Counted from the stretch's first letter, positions 8,602-17,876 are shown. The stretch is DNA of 43,298 bases from Pyrinomonadaceae bacterium (GCA_023717565.1 JAMQPI010000386.1:1-43298), one strand, 5' to 3'. The notes: generated from the letters alone by a model not told the origin. Numbers and translations are program-made.

Positions 8602-9051
8602 ATGCTAAAACGATATCGGGTCTGGCTTTGGACAGCCGTAGTATTTCTGCTCCTCACGGCGCTGATACATGCGTTGACGCTCTTTATTCAGCCAGCGCCG
8701 CAAAATGAAACCGAGCGGCAGCTCTTAAGCTTAATGACCAGTTACAAGCAGGACTTCGGCGGCGGTTTTCAGCGCTCGACGAAAGAACTTGTTACGGCCC
8801 TAAGCGCGTGCTTTTCACTGGTTTGTTTGTTGGGAGGACTCACGCTTGGATTCTTAACGAGAGCAAAGGCGGAGGTTCGCATCCTTAGAGGTGTCGTCGG
8901 CGTACACATCCTGGTCTTTGGAATTTGTCTTGCCGTGATGCTGGCGTTTACTTTCCTGCCGCCGATCGTACTGACAGGATTGATCTTCGTATCTTTGGTA
9001 ATTGCCTTCTTGACTATGCCGAGACAGGAAGCTGAGTCTCCGGTTGCGTAG
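8602..9051 (+). CDS. four-helix integral membrane protein of unknown function
   Basis: I do not recognise this 149-residue protein. It shows a first membrane segment at about residues 8-30 (VWLWTAVVFLLLTALIHALT), an outside or inside loop with polar residues at 31-65, and three more hydrophobic segments near 68-87, 97-117 and 119-139. There are no obvious catalytic motifs. It sits 17 bases after the Uma2-type gene and 61 bases before sufS, so it is carried in the suf cluster. The two genes together may be one insertion into an older sufD-sufS junction. Confidence 0.65.
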   Translation: MLKRYRVWLWTAVVFLLLTALIHALTLFIQPAPQNETERQLLSLMTSYKQDFGGGFQRSTKELVTALSACFSLVCLLGGLTLGFLTRAKAEVRILRGVVGVHILVFGICLAVMLAFTFLPPIVLTGLIFVSLVIAFLTMPRQEAESPVA

Positions 9052-9112
9052 CCAGGTAGTGTCTCAAGTTGAGATCGAGTTTGAGCTCGAGTGAATAGGA
9101 ACTAATTACGAT

Positions 9113-10378
9113 ATGTTAGCCGAAGCGAAATCAGCGGAATCAACACAGGCTCCGGGCACGACCTGGGACGTCGAGCGCATTCGCGCGGATTTCCCAGTGC
9201 TTCATCAAACGGTAAACGGCAAGCCCTTGGTCTACCTGGACAATGCCGCGTCTTCTCAAGTTCCCCAAGTCGTAATCGAACGGGGCAGCATGTATCTGGA
9301 GCAGGAACACTCCAACATCCACCGGGGTGTGCATTATTTGAGCCAGAAAGCGACCACGGCCTACGAGGGCGCGCGCGAGACAGTGAAACGTTTCATCAAC
9401 GCTCGGGAGTCGAAGGAGTGCATCTTTGTCCGCGGCGCGACCGAGGGCATTAACCTGGTGATGCACGGTTACGGCCGCAAGTTCGTCTCCGCAGGGGACG
9501 AAATCATTATCTCTGCCATGGAACACCACGCGAACATCGTCCCCTGGCAGATGCTCTGCGAGGAGAAAGGCGCCAAGCTGCGCGTCATCCCGATGAACGA
9601 TGCCGGTGAGTTGTTGCTGGACGAGTATGAGGGCCTGCTGAACGAAAGAACCAGGCTGGTGGCAGTTAATCACGTGTCAAACGCGCTGGGGACGATCAAT
9701 CCCATCAAAGCGATGATTGAAAGCGCACACAAGTATGGAGTGCCCGTCTTGATTGATGGGGCCCAAGGCGCCCCGCACATAATTGTAGACGTGCAGGACC
9801 TCGACTGCGATTTCTATGCCTTCTCAGGTCACAAGATGTATGCCCCGACGGGAAGCGGAGTGGTTTTCGGCAAGGCCCGTTGGCTCGAGGAAATGAATCC
9901 GTTTCAGGGCGGCGGCGATATGATCAAGAGCGTGACGTTTGAGAAGACGACCCTCGCGGACCTTCCCAACAAGTTTGAGGCGGGCACACCAGCCATTGCT
10001 TCACAGATTGGTCTGGGCGCGGCGATCGACTACCTGAACAGTATCGGCCGCGAGCAAGCAGCCCGGTATGAACACGAGCTATTGCGCTACGCCACCGAGC
10101 GGCTTTCCGGTATCGAAGGTGTTCGGATCATCGGCACCGCGAGGGAAAAGGCCAGCGTGCTTTCTTTCGTGATTGACGAGATCCACCCGCACGACATCGG
10201 CACCATCCTGGATCAGGAGGGAATCGCGGTCAGAGCCGGCCATCATTGCGCGCAGCCGGTGATGCAACGATTCAACGTCCCGGCGACGGCCCGGGCTTCC
10301 TTCGCCTTCTATAACACGAGGCAAGAAGTGGACGTGCTGGCCAGCACGATTGAAAAAGTTATCGAGATATTCAGCTGA
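9113..10378 (+). CDS. sufS: cysteine desulfurase SufS (group II, PLP-dependent)
   Basis: SufS takes sulfur from L-cysteine as an enzyme persulfide and passes it to SufU. The 421-residue protein carries the PLP lysine K241 in FSGHKMYAPTGSGVVFGK and the persulfide cysteine C379 in RAGHHCAQPV, the group II form (RxGHHCA). Other family segments are VYLDNAASSQVP, SNIHRGVHYLSQ and AVNHVSNALGTINPI. The first ~15 residues are variable. A GAATAGGAA stretch upstream may serve as ribosome binding site. sufU follows within 10 bases, the usual pairing for this desulfurase type. Confidence 0.96.
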   Translation: MLAEAKSAESTQAPGTTWDVERIRADFPVLHQTVNGKPLVYLDNAASSQVPQVVIERGSMYLEQEHSNIHRGVHYLSQKATTAYEGARETVKRFINARESKECIFVRGATEGINLVMHGYGRKFVSAGDEIIISAMEHHANIVPWQMLCEEKGAKLRVIPMNDAGELLLDEYEGLLNERTRLVAVNHVSNALGTINPIKAMIESAHKYGVPVLIDGAQGAPHIIVDVQDLDCDFYAFSGHKMYAPTGSGVVFGKARWLEEMNPFQGGGDMIKSVTFEKTTLADLPNKFEAGTPAIASQIGLGAAIDYLNSIGREQAARYEHELLRYATERLSGIEGVRIIGTAREKASVLSFVIDEIHPHDIGTILDQEGIAVRAGHHCAQPVMQRFNVPATARASFAFYNTRQEVDVLASTIEKVIEIFS

Positions 10379-10387
10379 AATGTGCAA

Positions 10388-10837
10388 ATGTCTGAACTAA
10401 GCGAGCTATACCAACAGGTCATCCTGGACCACAACAAGAAGCCGCGAAACTTTCGTAAGCTCGAGCACGCTAATCACAGCGCCGAGGGTTACAATCCTCT
10501 GTGCGGCGACCAATTGACCGTTTATCTGGAGTTAGAAAACGACTCGGTTAAGGACGTCAGCTTCGAGGGGTCCGGCTGTGCTATCTCCAAAGCCGCAGCC
10601 AGCATGATGACCCAGGCGGTTAAGGGAAAAACCAAACCGCAAGTGGAGCAGCTGTTTCAGGAATTTCATACCATGGTAACCGGCGACCCAGAGGAAGAGA
10701 TCGAATCCAACCAGCTCGGCCACCTGAAGATTTTCGCGGGTGTGCGTGAGTTTCCCGTGCGGGTAAAGTGCGCGACGCTTTCGTGGCATACGATGCACGC
10801 CGCCCTCAATAATCAAGAGATCGTTTCCACGGAATAG
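10388..10837 (+). CDS. sufU: SufU zinc-dependent sulfurtransferase
   Basis: SufU accepts persulfide sulfur from SufS and delivers it to the SufBCD scaffold. The roughly 149-residue protein has the U-type features: NPLCGDQLTVYLELE with the first cysteine and aspartate, FEGSGCAISKAAASMM with the second, and VRVKCATLSWHTMHAAL with the third, plus the 18-21 residue insertion (LGHLKIFAGVREFP) that separates SufU from IscU. A GTG six bases earlier would add two residues; ATG at 10388 matches the family start MSELSELYQ. It is the last gene of the suf cluster before a terminator. Confidence 0.95.
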   Translation: MSELSELYQQVILDHNKKPRNFRKLEHANHSAEGYNPLCGDQLTVYLELENDSVKDVSFEGSGCAISKAAASMMTQAVKGKTKPQVEQLFQEFHTMVTGDPEEEIESNQLGHLKIFAGVREFPVRVKCATLSWHTMHAALNNQEIVSTE

Positions 10838-10856
10838 GGTTACGAAAAAAACAACG

Positions 10857-10884
10857 ATCCACGAAACACACGAAACAACACGAA
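10857..10884 (+). repeat. dispersed CCACGAAA-type intergenic repeat, copy 2
   Basis: The tract carries ATCCACGAAACACACGAAAC and further CACGAA units, the same family as 3523-3551 and 25916-25980. It lies between the sufU stop and the following terminator hairpin. Confidence 0.75.
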
Positions 10885-10890
10885 ATAAAG

Positions 10891-10924
10891 AGGGGCACCA
10901 AAAAGCTGGTGCCCTTCTTTATTT
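10891..10924. terminator. bidirectional intrinsic terminator between convergent genes
   Basis: The stem GGGCACC / GGTGCCC encloses an AAAAAGCT-type loop. It is followed by CTTCTTTATTT on the plus strand and by CTCTTTATTT on the minus strand. It closes the suf transcript and the convergent nuclease gene, whose stop is at 10944. Confidence 0.85.
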
Positions 10925-10943
10925 GAAATGGCTTAGAGTTTTA

Positions 10944-13900
10944 CTAAGGGATAGTAACCCGCTTGCTGCTACTAAACGTGCCACCCGTGTACGTCCCGCC
11001 AACGGATAAGGTTGAGCTGGCTCCAGGTGTCGCATTTGTGAAGCTCACAACCGCATTCACAGTCGCCCCGGGAGCAATGTTGCCCAAACTCTGAGGCAGG
11101 GGCGCTCCAACTGTCGAGCCTAGCTTTGCTGTTGTGACTGTTACTTCATTGGCCACTTCGGAGCCGATGTTCTGCACAGTAACAGCGGCTTGCACCGTTG
11201 ACGGATCGCTGCGAGTGACTTGGGAAGTAACTACCAGCCGCACTCCTCCGCACGGAGTAGTACAAACAAACCCGCCGGCTGAATCTACTCCCAGAGTGAA
11301 ACTGTACGTTACGGTTCCCAGATCAATAGCGCCGTCCTGGAGATGTAATGTTGCCGTTATCGTACCCCCGCACGTTCCCGTGGCAGTGAAGGAGAAAGCT
11401 CTCGCTGCATTGTTACCAGGAGCGATTGCTCCGTAACTCTGCGGGCCTGATGGGGCGACCACCCCGCCTGACGATTGCAAGGTCGCCACCAGATTCGAGG
11501 TAGCGGCAGTGCCTGTGTTGGTTAGGCTCAGATTTACAGTTACGCGTTCGCCGGGATCGACGGCGTTGTTAAAGGCCGGACAGCTTTCGTTTACGAGGGT
11601 GGAACCGGCTGTTGCGAACGCGGCGCCCTCGAGACAGTTCTCGACGTTGTCCGGCAGGTTCGAGAAGAAGTCGTAACCGGTCAAGGCCTCAACCTGGTTA
11701 ACCGAGACGATATAGTTTTGCCAGGGGTCATTTCGGATGCCCTGAATGTTTGGCATGATGACGGCGATGACTTGCGTCCCGCAGGTCACGCGGGCAACGT
11801 CATCGCCGCTGGCCTTCGGAAGCACTAGTGCCACTTTCCAGGTTTGCGCTGGAACAGTTACGTTGCCATTAGCGATTGTATTTACGGTACCAGAACCGGC
11901 GCTGCCAATACCTCCTGTCCCGGCGCCACCAGCAACGATGTAGATCTCGTTAGCTGGGAGAAGCGTTCGCAGATGGCCTTCCAGGCTGGCCCATGGTCCC
12001 TGGTTATTGTCCGGCGATTGGGCAAGCATATTCGTCATCAGGAATGTAGCTTGATTGATTGGAATTGAAGTTTCCTTGTCGCGATCGGCATTGGGAACCA
12101 TGTGCCCGCGATCGAACCCGGATCCGGTGTAATCCAAACCTTGCACGCGGTACCAGTCGGGGGGAATTGCGGGATCCGCGCGGAACGTGTCGACACGAGC
12201 CAGAGTACCGATCCATTCGTCGGCCAAATGCCAGCTAACCCAGTTCGGTCCGCCGCGAGACCGATTGTATGAAAGGGTGAACTCGGGTTTCTCCATCAGG
12301 TAGTTGTCTGGCTGGCCAAGGTCAGCAGTCGCGCTATTCGGATTGCCCATCGTTAGATGAACGCTTGAAGGGTAGGGAGGCGCCGTGCCGGTCGCTACCG
12401 TAAAGGTAAAGAGGAAGTCGGCCGGCAGCGTGTCGGCGTTGGTTCCAGTGTCGTCACTATCCACATCGTGAATTGCGTTTTTAAAGATGGTGACGGTGCA
12501 CTGTTCGCCCGGCTGGAAGTTAACGTTGGGCGTAATAACATGAGCGTCACCGCCGAAGAAAGAGGCCTCTGTCGCACTATTATGGAGACCAGTAACGGTG
12601 CAATTAATATTGTACCAACCGGCATCCACCGTGACAGGCTCAGTGAAATTAATGGTTAGGCTCGCATCACGAGGTGCGGATGAAGCGTTATTGCGCGGGT
12701 CGGTGCCAAAGACCGATGGTCCGATCTCGACTATGGGCGCCGTACGTCGCGGGTTGGGTGTGCCCGTAGCAAAGTCAGCTAAATTGTTGTCAGTGTCTCT
12801 AGCTCCGTTGTTATTGCGGAGCAGAGCAGTAGTGTTGCTCGGTGCTGCTGCTCTAGTGCCTTCGGCGCAGTTGGCCGTTCCCCCGTAACCTACAAAATCA
12901 ACGATATCGGGGTCACCGATTGGGCAAGTGCCTACCAAAGGATCGAAGTTGCTGACCAGGGCGATTTTCCCGGTCGTCGCACTCATGTTTATGTCACCCG
13001 AGATGTTCGGGGCGGGAAGATCAGCGCCTGTGGCACCGCCAGCCAGGGCAACCAGGTAGTACTCTCCCGGTGCAATCGTGCCGCCGAGTGGTTGCGTCGT
13101 GAATTCCCAGGTGTCGCCAGCGGCAGAGGTATACTGGAGTGACCAGCCCGTGAGATCGAAAGTTACGTTGTGAGGGTTGTAGAGTTCGACGAAGTCTCGA
13201 TTAAAGGTAGCGCCGCTATTGCCTCCACCGCCATATACCTGACTGATTGTAACGTGATCTGGAACCAGTGGCAGGACACCTAACAGAATATTCGTGTTTG
13301 CCGTACGAGACTGGGCATCGCCAATGGTCACGGGTAATGACTTCATGCCCGGTGGGTTATTCGAGGGCACGTTAGCCACGAAAGTAAAAGTGCTTCCGCT
13401 GCCGCCAAAGGTCTGAGTGGCTGAACCACCAATAGTTGAAAGATCGGCGGTTACTGTAATGCCGGTACTGGTTGGATTCTGACCTGGAGCCACGTGGACC
13501 GTCAGAGTGGTGGACTCTCCCTGCAAAACCGAGCTGGGATTTGCCGAACCGAAGCCGGAAAGAGCTGTACAGTCGTTTGTTGGTGAGGAACTATTACGCG
13601 GATTCGGATCGCCTAAAACGAAATCATGCGCATTATCGTTGGAGTCAAAACAACCGTTGTTCAACCTGAGGTCGGCCACAGTGTTAGAAAGTAGTGGCGC
13701 GGTCCCTGATCCTTCAAAACAATCGGTTGTGCCATAGCCGACGAAATCAACTATTCCGGAGCCGGTCGGGCAGGTCCCAGTCAAAGTCGTTGTGTTGTTT
13801 AGCACTGCCACTTTTCCGGAGGTTGAACTCACTGGAATAGTCCCAATAGCATCGGGCGTTGGCAGATCCTGGGTGCCGCCCGCACCCTGAGATTCTTGCA

Positions 13901-14936
13901 CCAGGTAATACTGACCCGGTTGAAGTGTGAAGTTTGTAAGCGGAGTTACCTGCCAGGTTGAGGTCACTGTCGAGAAGACTTGGACTGACCAGCCGCTTAG
14001 ATTAACCGGCGCAGAACTGTGGTTAATGAGTTCGATGTAATCATTTCTTAGAGTAGAACCTGTGTTACCGCCTCCGCCGTAGACCTGACTGATGACGACG
14101 ATAGCCGGGTCGACAGTCGGGGTGGGCGTAGGTGTGGGTGTTGGGGTCGGTGTGGGAGTAGGGGTTGGCGTGGGAGTAGGGGTTGGCGTTGGGGTTGGGC
14201 CGCCCCCACAGGGATTCAGGGCCGTGCTGGTGTTGCGCGGCGCGGGCGTCCCGGGAGATACAGGAGCTACAGCACTGGAGAAGTCAGCACTGTTATTATC
14301 TGTGTCGACGCAGCCCGCGCTGTCTCGGAAGTCAGATGTCGTGGCGCTGATTGTCGGAGCAGCACCGGCACCTTCAAAAAAGTTCGCGTTTCCATAACCG
14401 ATAAGGTCGACAATTGTTGCCAGTGCAGCTGGCAAACATGCGGTTGAACTTCCATTACATCCCAGCGGAGTCGTTGTATTAACTAACGCGACTTTGCCTG
14501 CGCCGGCGGCCATTTGTATTGGCGTGAGGTCCACGTGATCGGCCGTTGGCAAAGGGACACCCACTGCGGCGTTGCTTGCTTCCTGCACCAGAAAGTATTG
14601 GCCTGGCTGGATTGTTACCGCGGGCAGTTCGGTGATCAAGGTAGAACTGGAACCAAAATTGCCCGTACCAGTAGCGCTCGTGTACTGAAGCGACCAACCC
14701 GAAATAGATACGGGCGCGTTGCTGATATTGAACAGTTCAATGAAGTCGTGTGTGAAAGTGGCACTCGCATTACCCCCGCCTCCGTATACTTGGCTGATGA
14801 CAATTGACGTTGATGCTGCATGTACGTTGCGTGCGAAGTAAACTTGGTGGACGACTATAAGAATTGCAAATAACGCGGCCACAAGGGCAATGAACAGACG
14901 AGTCCGCTGCGTGGATGGGAGCACAGTATTAGGCAT
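10944..14936 (-). CDS. secreted multidomain nuclease: three lamin-tail domains plus DNA/RNA non-specific endonuclease
   Basis: The 1330-residue protein has a signal peptide at residues 1-40 (RLFIALVAALFAILIVVHQ, ending VHAA). Three lamin-tail domains follow, each opening with ISQVYGGGGN, at about residues 44-160, 283-400 and 565-690. A Pro-Thr linker of about 14 dipeptides joins the first two. A bacterial Ig-like part precedes the catalytic domain, which has the DRGH motif of NUC1-type beta-beta-alpha-metal nucleases (FDRGHMVPNADRD, general-base His H945), then TNMLAQSPDNNQGPWASLE with the metal-binding Asn. The last ~220 residues are CARDB-like adhesion or Ig modules. It probably degrades extracellular DNA or RNA for nutrients or biofilm turnover. 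GAGGAA lies 7 bases before the ATG. There is no LPXTG or autotransporter tail. Confidence 0.88.
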   Translation of the reverse strand: MPNTVLPSTQRTRLFIALVAALFAILIVVHQVYFARNVHAASTSIVISQVYGGGGNASATFTHDFIELFNISNAPVSISGWSLQYTSATGTGNFGSSSTLITELPAVTIQPGQYFLVQEASNAAVGVPLPTADHVDLTPIQMAAGAGKVALVNTTTPLGCNGSSTACLPAALATIVDLIGYGNANFFEGAGAAPTISATTSDFRDSAGCVDTDNNSADFSSAVAPVSPGTPAPRNTSTALNPCGGGPTPTPTPTPTPTPTPTPTPTPTPTPTPTVDPAIVVISQVYGGGGNTGSTLRNDYIELINHSSAPVNLSGWSVQVFSTVTSTWQVTPLTNFTLQPGQYYLVQESQGAGGTQDLPTPDAIGTIPVSSTSGKVAVLNNTTTLTGTCPTGSGIVDFVGYGTTDCFEGSGTAPLLSNTVADLRLNNGCFDSNDNAHDFVLGDPNPRNSSSPTNDCTALSGFGSANPSSVLQGESTTLTVHVAPGQNPTSTGITVTADLSTIGGSATQTFGGSGSTFTFVANVPSNNPPGMKSLPVTIGDAQSRTANTNILLGVLPLVPDHVTISQVYGGGGNSGATFNRDFVELYNPHNVTFDLTGWSLQYTSAAGDTWEFTTQPLGGTIAPGEYYLVALAGGATGADLPAPNISGDINMSATTGKIALVSNFDPLVGTCPIGDPDIVDFVGYGGTANCAEGTRAAAPSNTTALLRNNNGARDTDNNLADFATGTPNPRRTAPIVEIGPSVFGTDPRNNASSAPRDASLTINFTEPVTVDAGWYNINCTVTGLHNSATEASFFGGDAHVITPNVNFQPGEQCTVTIFKNAIHDVDSDDTGTNADTLPADFLFTFTVATGTAPPYPSSVHLTMGNPNSATADLGQPDNYLMEKPEFTLSYNRSRGGPNWVSWHLADEWIGTLARVDTFRADPAIPPDWYRVQGLDYTGSGFDRGHMVPNADRDKETSIPINQATFLMTNMLAQSPDNNQGPWASLEGHLRTLLPANEIYIVAGGAGTGGIGSAGSGTVNTIANGNVTVPAQTWKVALVLPKASGDDVARVTCGTQVIAVIMPNIQGIRNDPWQNYIVSVNQVEALTGYDFFSNLPDNVENCLEGAAFATAGSTLVNESCPAFNNAVDPGERVTVNLSLTNTGTAATSNLVATLQSSGGVVAPSGPQSYGAIAPGNNAARAFSFTATGTCGGTITATLHLQDGAIDLGTVTYSFTLGVDSAGGFVCTTPCGGVRLVVTSQVTRSDPSTVQAAVTVQNIGSEVANEVTVTTAKLGSTVGAPLPQSLGNIAPGATVNAVVSFTNATPGASSTLSVGGTYTGGTFSSSKRVTIP
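14115..14201 (-). repeat. hexanucleotide microsatellite encoding a (Pro-Thr)n linker
   Basis: The plus strand reads as degenerate GGNGTN hexamers (GGTGTGGGTGTTGGGGTCGG and similar) for about 85 bases, giving about 14 Pro-Thr dipeptides on the minus strand. Six-base changes would alter linker length without shifting the frame. Such linkers are usual between secreted domains. Confidence 0.85.
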
Positions 14937-15164
14937 AAATATTCCTCACAAAATTCAGTTTTAGGCTTCCGCACGAGTTTTGGAGGAATACCGAGCTGGG
15001 AAAGGAGCTGGCGGTAGGAAATGTGTGAAGCTTCTACCAGCTTTGCAGGTAGAGGTCAAGGCAACCAGCCTTAACTCCATGTTGCCTCGGACCGCCGAGA
15101 GTGCAGGCTGACAAACTCGCTCACGCACAGGCATAATCCCCGTGCGGAGGGTTTCCCCAATTTT

Positions 15165-16301
15165 ATGCTCATTAGTGAGATTGAACTGCGCGAGATTCGT
15201 CTGCCGCTGGTCCACTTTTTTGAGACGAGCTTTGGCCGCACCACAGAACGCCGGATCGTGCTTGCCCGGGTCATCGACAAGGATGGGACCGAGGGTTGGG
15301 GCGAGTGCACCGCCGGCGAAGGGCCTTTCTACAGCGACGAATGGACTGACGCAGCCTGGGCTACTCTCAAAGAGTTCCTGGCGCCGATGGTCGTGGGCAA
15401 TGAGCTGGAAGGCGCTGCCGGCGTGTTCCCGCTTATGAGTCCGGTGCGCGGGCATCGCATGGCTAAAGCGACGATCGAGACGGCTTGTTGGGAGATCGAA
15501 GCAAGACAGGCGGGTCTGCCTTTGTGGAAGCACCTCGGCGGCACATTTGATGAAATTCCGTGTGGCGTTTCGATTGGTATTCAGGACTCGCCTGACGAAC
15601 TGCTCGAAAAGATTGCCAGGGAGCTGGCCGCCGGCTACCAACGGATCAAGATCAAAATCAAGCCGGGCTGGGATTGGGACATAGTAGCGCGCGTGCGGAA
15701 GCGCTTTGGTGATATCCGTCTGATGGGTGATGCTAATTCCGCGTATACCCTGGCCGATGCACCGCTCTTCCAGGATTTGGACCAGTTCAATCTGATGATG
15801 CTGGAGCAACCACTCTCGCATAACGACATTTTCGACCACGCCGAACTTCAAAAGCAGATCAAGACGCCGGTCTGTCTCGATGAGTCCATCCATTCCAGCG
15901 AAGATGCCCGGCATGCTATTGAGTTGGGTTCATGCCGCATCATTAATGTGAAACTCGGCCGGGTTGGCGGTCATGCGGAAGCTAAACGGGTCGAGGAGGT
16001 CTGCCGGGAAAACAACATCCCCGTATGGTGTGGGGGCATGCTCGAATCTGGAGTTGGCCGGGCACACAATATCGCGATGGCTACGCTCGCCGGATTCACT
16101 CTTCCCGGCGATGTTTCCGCCAGTTCGCGCTACTGGGCCGAAGACATAATCGACCCTCCCGTTATCGTCACCGCGCAAGGCACCATCATGGCACCAGAAG
16201 GACCTGGGCTGGGCTTTGACGTAAACATGGCTCGGATTGATTCGCTCACTGTTCGCAAAGAGACGATTGCGAGAAAGAGTTCCGCTTCTGGTCTGCGGTA
16301 G
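15165..16301 (+). CDS. menC: enolase-superfamily o-succinylbenzoate synthase / N-succinylamino acid racemase
   Basis: The 378-residue protein belongs to the muconate-lactonizing subgroup, OSBS/NSAR family. Seen: the capping domain with [17 protein letters not shown], then the barrel with the KIKIK catalytic lysine motif at residues 162-166, metal-binding D and E in [10 protein letters not shown] and [10 protein letters not shown], then CLDESIHS, and the second catalytic lysine K263 in [13 protein letters not shown] members make o-succinylbenzoate for menaquinone; many close relatives instead, or also, racemise N-succinylamino acids. No other men gene is near, while an M20 amidohydrolase starts 24 bases downstream, which favours the racemase role. 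GGAGGG lies 13 bases before the ATG. The gene symbol names the family, not a proven function. Confidence 0.85.
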   Translation: MLISEIELREIRLPLVHFFETSFGRTTERRIVLARVIDKDGTEGWGECTAGEGPFYSDEWTDAAWATLKEFLAPMVVGNELEGAAGVFPLMSPVRGHRMAKATIETACWEIEARQAGLPLWKHLGGTFDEIPCGVSIGIQDSPDELLEKIARELAAGYQRIKIKIKPGWDWDIVARVRKRFGDIRLMGDANSAYTLADAPLFQDLDQFNLMMLEQPLSHNDIFDHAELQKQIKTPVCLDESIHSSEDARHAIELGSCRIINVKLGRVGGHAEAKRVEEVCRENNIPVWCGGMLESGVGRAHNIAMATLAGFTLPGDVSASSRYWAEDIIDPPVIVTAQGTIMAPEGPGLGFDVNMARIDSLTVRKETIARKSSASGLR

Positions 16302-16324
16302 CCGCCGGACCTTCCAACAGCAAA

Positions 16325-17500
16325 ATGGCATCCGAAACTTCAAGCGCACTAGTCCGGCAATTTCAACAAAGGTTTCATGAAAAACAGACGGAGATAGTCT
16401 CTCTGATTCAAGCGCTTGTGGAAACCGAGTCGCCTTCAGGAGATGAGTCCGGCAGCGGTGCTGTGGTCGAGCTATTGGCCAACGCGGCAGCCGAAGCCAG
16501 ATGCGTCAGTGCCATTCAGCGAGTTGACGTACCAGGGTTTGGACAACATTTGGTGATTCGCGCCTTCGGTGGCCAGGACGAGGCCGGAACGATCCTAATC
16601 ATTGGCCATACCGACACTGTGCATCCGCGCGGGTCGATTGCCAGTCGACCGTGGCGGGTTGCGGGAAACAGGATCTACGGTCCCGGCATCTTCGACATGA
16701 AGGCCAACTGCGGATTGGCAATCGCCGTACTGCTAGCGTTCGACGATCTCGGAATCGTCCCTCGCTGTGGCGTCACGTTGGCCTTAACTTGTGATGAAGA
16801 AGTCGGGAGCTTCTCAGGCTGGCCGTTGCTGGAAAGACTGGCCCGGGGCAGCGCGGTCCAGTGCGGGTTAGTACTCGAGCCACCGGTCTCGGGCGGGAGC
16901 GTCAAAACCGGCCGCAAAGGGACGGGAATGTTCACCATGAAAGTCGAAGGCCGGGCTGCGCATGCCGGCTTAGATCCGGAGAAGGGCGCCAGCGCCATCC
17001 TGGAACTAGCGAGACAGATTGAGCGATTGCACGCGCTCAACGATCTGGGAGGCGGAGTCACAGTCAACGTGGGTCTCATTAGCGGTGGCACCAGGTCGAA
17101 CGTCGTTGCTGCTCAAGCCGATGCTGAGATTGATGTCCGCTTTTCAACGGCGGAAGAACTTAAAGCAATCGAACGGGCCGTGCTCGCGACCACACCCTTT
17201 GACGACCGAGTGACTGTGACTCTGACAGGCGGCATAAACCGGCCACCGCTGGAAAGAACGCCACAGGTCGTTGAGCTCTATGAGTTAGCGAAGAATGTCG
17301 CGGCTACCATCGGGTTCGACCTTCAGGAGGCACAGGTTGGCGGAGCGTCTGACGGAAACTTTCTGGCTGCGATGGGAATTCCGATTCTTGATGGACTCGG
17401 GATCGACGGTGATGGTGCGCATGCGGACCACGAACATATCCTTATCGATGACATTCCTCGGCGCGGCGCGCTACTGGCGGGACTGATCGCTTCGCTCTAA
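16325..17500 (+). CDS. M20-family metallopeptidase/deacylase (carboxypeptidase G2-like)
   Basis: The 391-residue protein is an M20 dinuclear zinc hydrolase. Seen: the first ligand His and catalytic Asp in IIGHTDTVHPRG, the bridging Asp in GPGIFDMKANCG, the general-base Glu pair in TCDEEVGS, the ligand Glu in LEPP, and the last His in HADHEHI. The dimerisation or lid domain lies at about residues 190-300 (KGTGMFTMKVEGRAAHAG). Relatives cleave C-terminal glutamate or acyl groups. Adjacency to a putative N-succinylamino acid racemase suggests N-succinyl-L-amino acid hydrolysis, the third step of the D- to L-amino acid route known in Geobacillus. The succinyltransferase of that route is not in the window. 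Confidence 0.88.
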   Translation: MASETSSALVRQFQQRFHEKQTEIVSLIQALVETESPSGDESGSGAVVELLANAAAEARCVSAIQRVDVPGFGQHLVIRAFGGQDEAGTILIIGHTDTVHPRGSIASRPWRVAGNRIYGPGIFDMKANCGLAIAVLLAFDDLGIVPRCGVTLALTCDEEVGSFSGWPLLERLARGSAVQCGLVLEPPVSGGSVKTGRKGTGMFTMKVEGRAAHAGLDPEKGASAILELARQIERLHALNDLGGGVTVNVGLISGGTRSNVVAAQADAEIDVRFSTAEELKAIERAVLATTPFDDRVTVTLTGGINRPPLERTPQVVELYELAKNVAATIGFDLQEAQVGGASDGNFLAAMGIPILDGLGIDGDGAHADHEHILIDDIPRRGALLAGLIASL

Positions 17501-17876
17501 GTTCCGAGTTCTGAGTTCTGAGTACTGAGTTCTGAGTACTGAGTTCTGAGTACTGAGTACTGAGTACTGAGTTCTGAGTTCTGAGTACTGAGTTCTGAGT
17601 ACTGAGTTCTGAGTCCCTAGTTCTCAGTTGAGCTTCGGGTTTAGGTTCTCAGTCCCGTTAGGGACGGAATGTTTATAGCCTCAGTTGCATTTAGAAGTGG
17701 AAAGCTCCGTAAGTGCTGAATGTTACCCGTGGCGCTCCTACGGAGCTACGAGAGGAATAAGGAGCCATGACTATAAACATTCCGTCCCTAACGGGAGTGA
17801 GAACCTAAACCCGAAGCTCAAACTCAGAACTCAGCACTCAGAACTCAGCACTCAGAACTCAGAACTCAGAACTTGA
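17501..17876. repeat. large nested palindromic repeat element (GAGTNCTGA arrays around a 51-bp inverted repeat)
   Basis: Outer left: about 120 bases of tandem GAGTTCTGAGTACTGA units (17501-17620). Outer right: about 50 bases of the complement, ACTCAGAACTCAGCACTCAG (17822-17873). Inside lies a 51-bp inverted repeat, arms 17628-17678 and 17771-17821, with one mismatch by eye; it contains CCGTTAGGGACGGAATG and TTTATAG. The inner ~90 bases hold a further stem (AGCTCCGTA / TACGGAGCT). The whole tract can fold as one nested cruciform. No open frame or transposase is present. A related piece lies at 25852-25877 and related GAGTNCTGA arrays at 39351-39475. Confidence 0.9.

Noticed and set aside
14961-15914. 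Long minus-strand open frame of 317 codons opposite the racemase gene
   Set aside because: It lies opposite a clear enolase-superfamily gene with catalytic motifs in order; its own translation is rich in Arg, His and Pro and shows no family.
17501-17876. Tandem repeats that could be taken for a CRISPR array
   Set aside because: The units are about 8-16 bases, have no unique spacers and form inverted arms; no cas gene is near.
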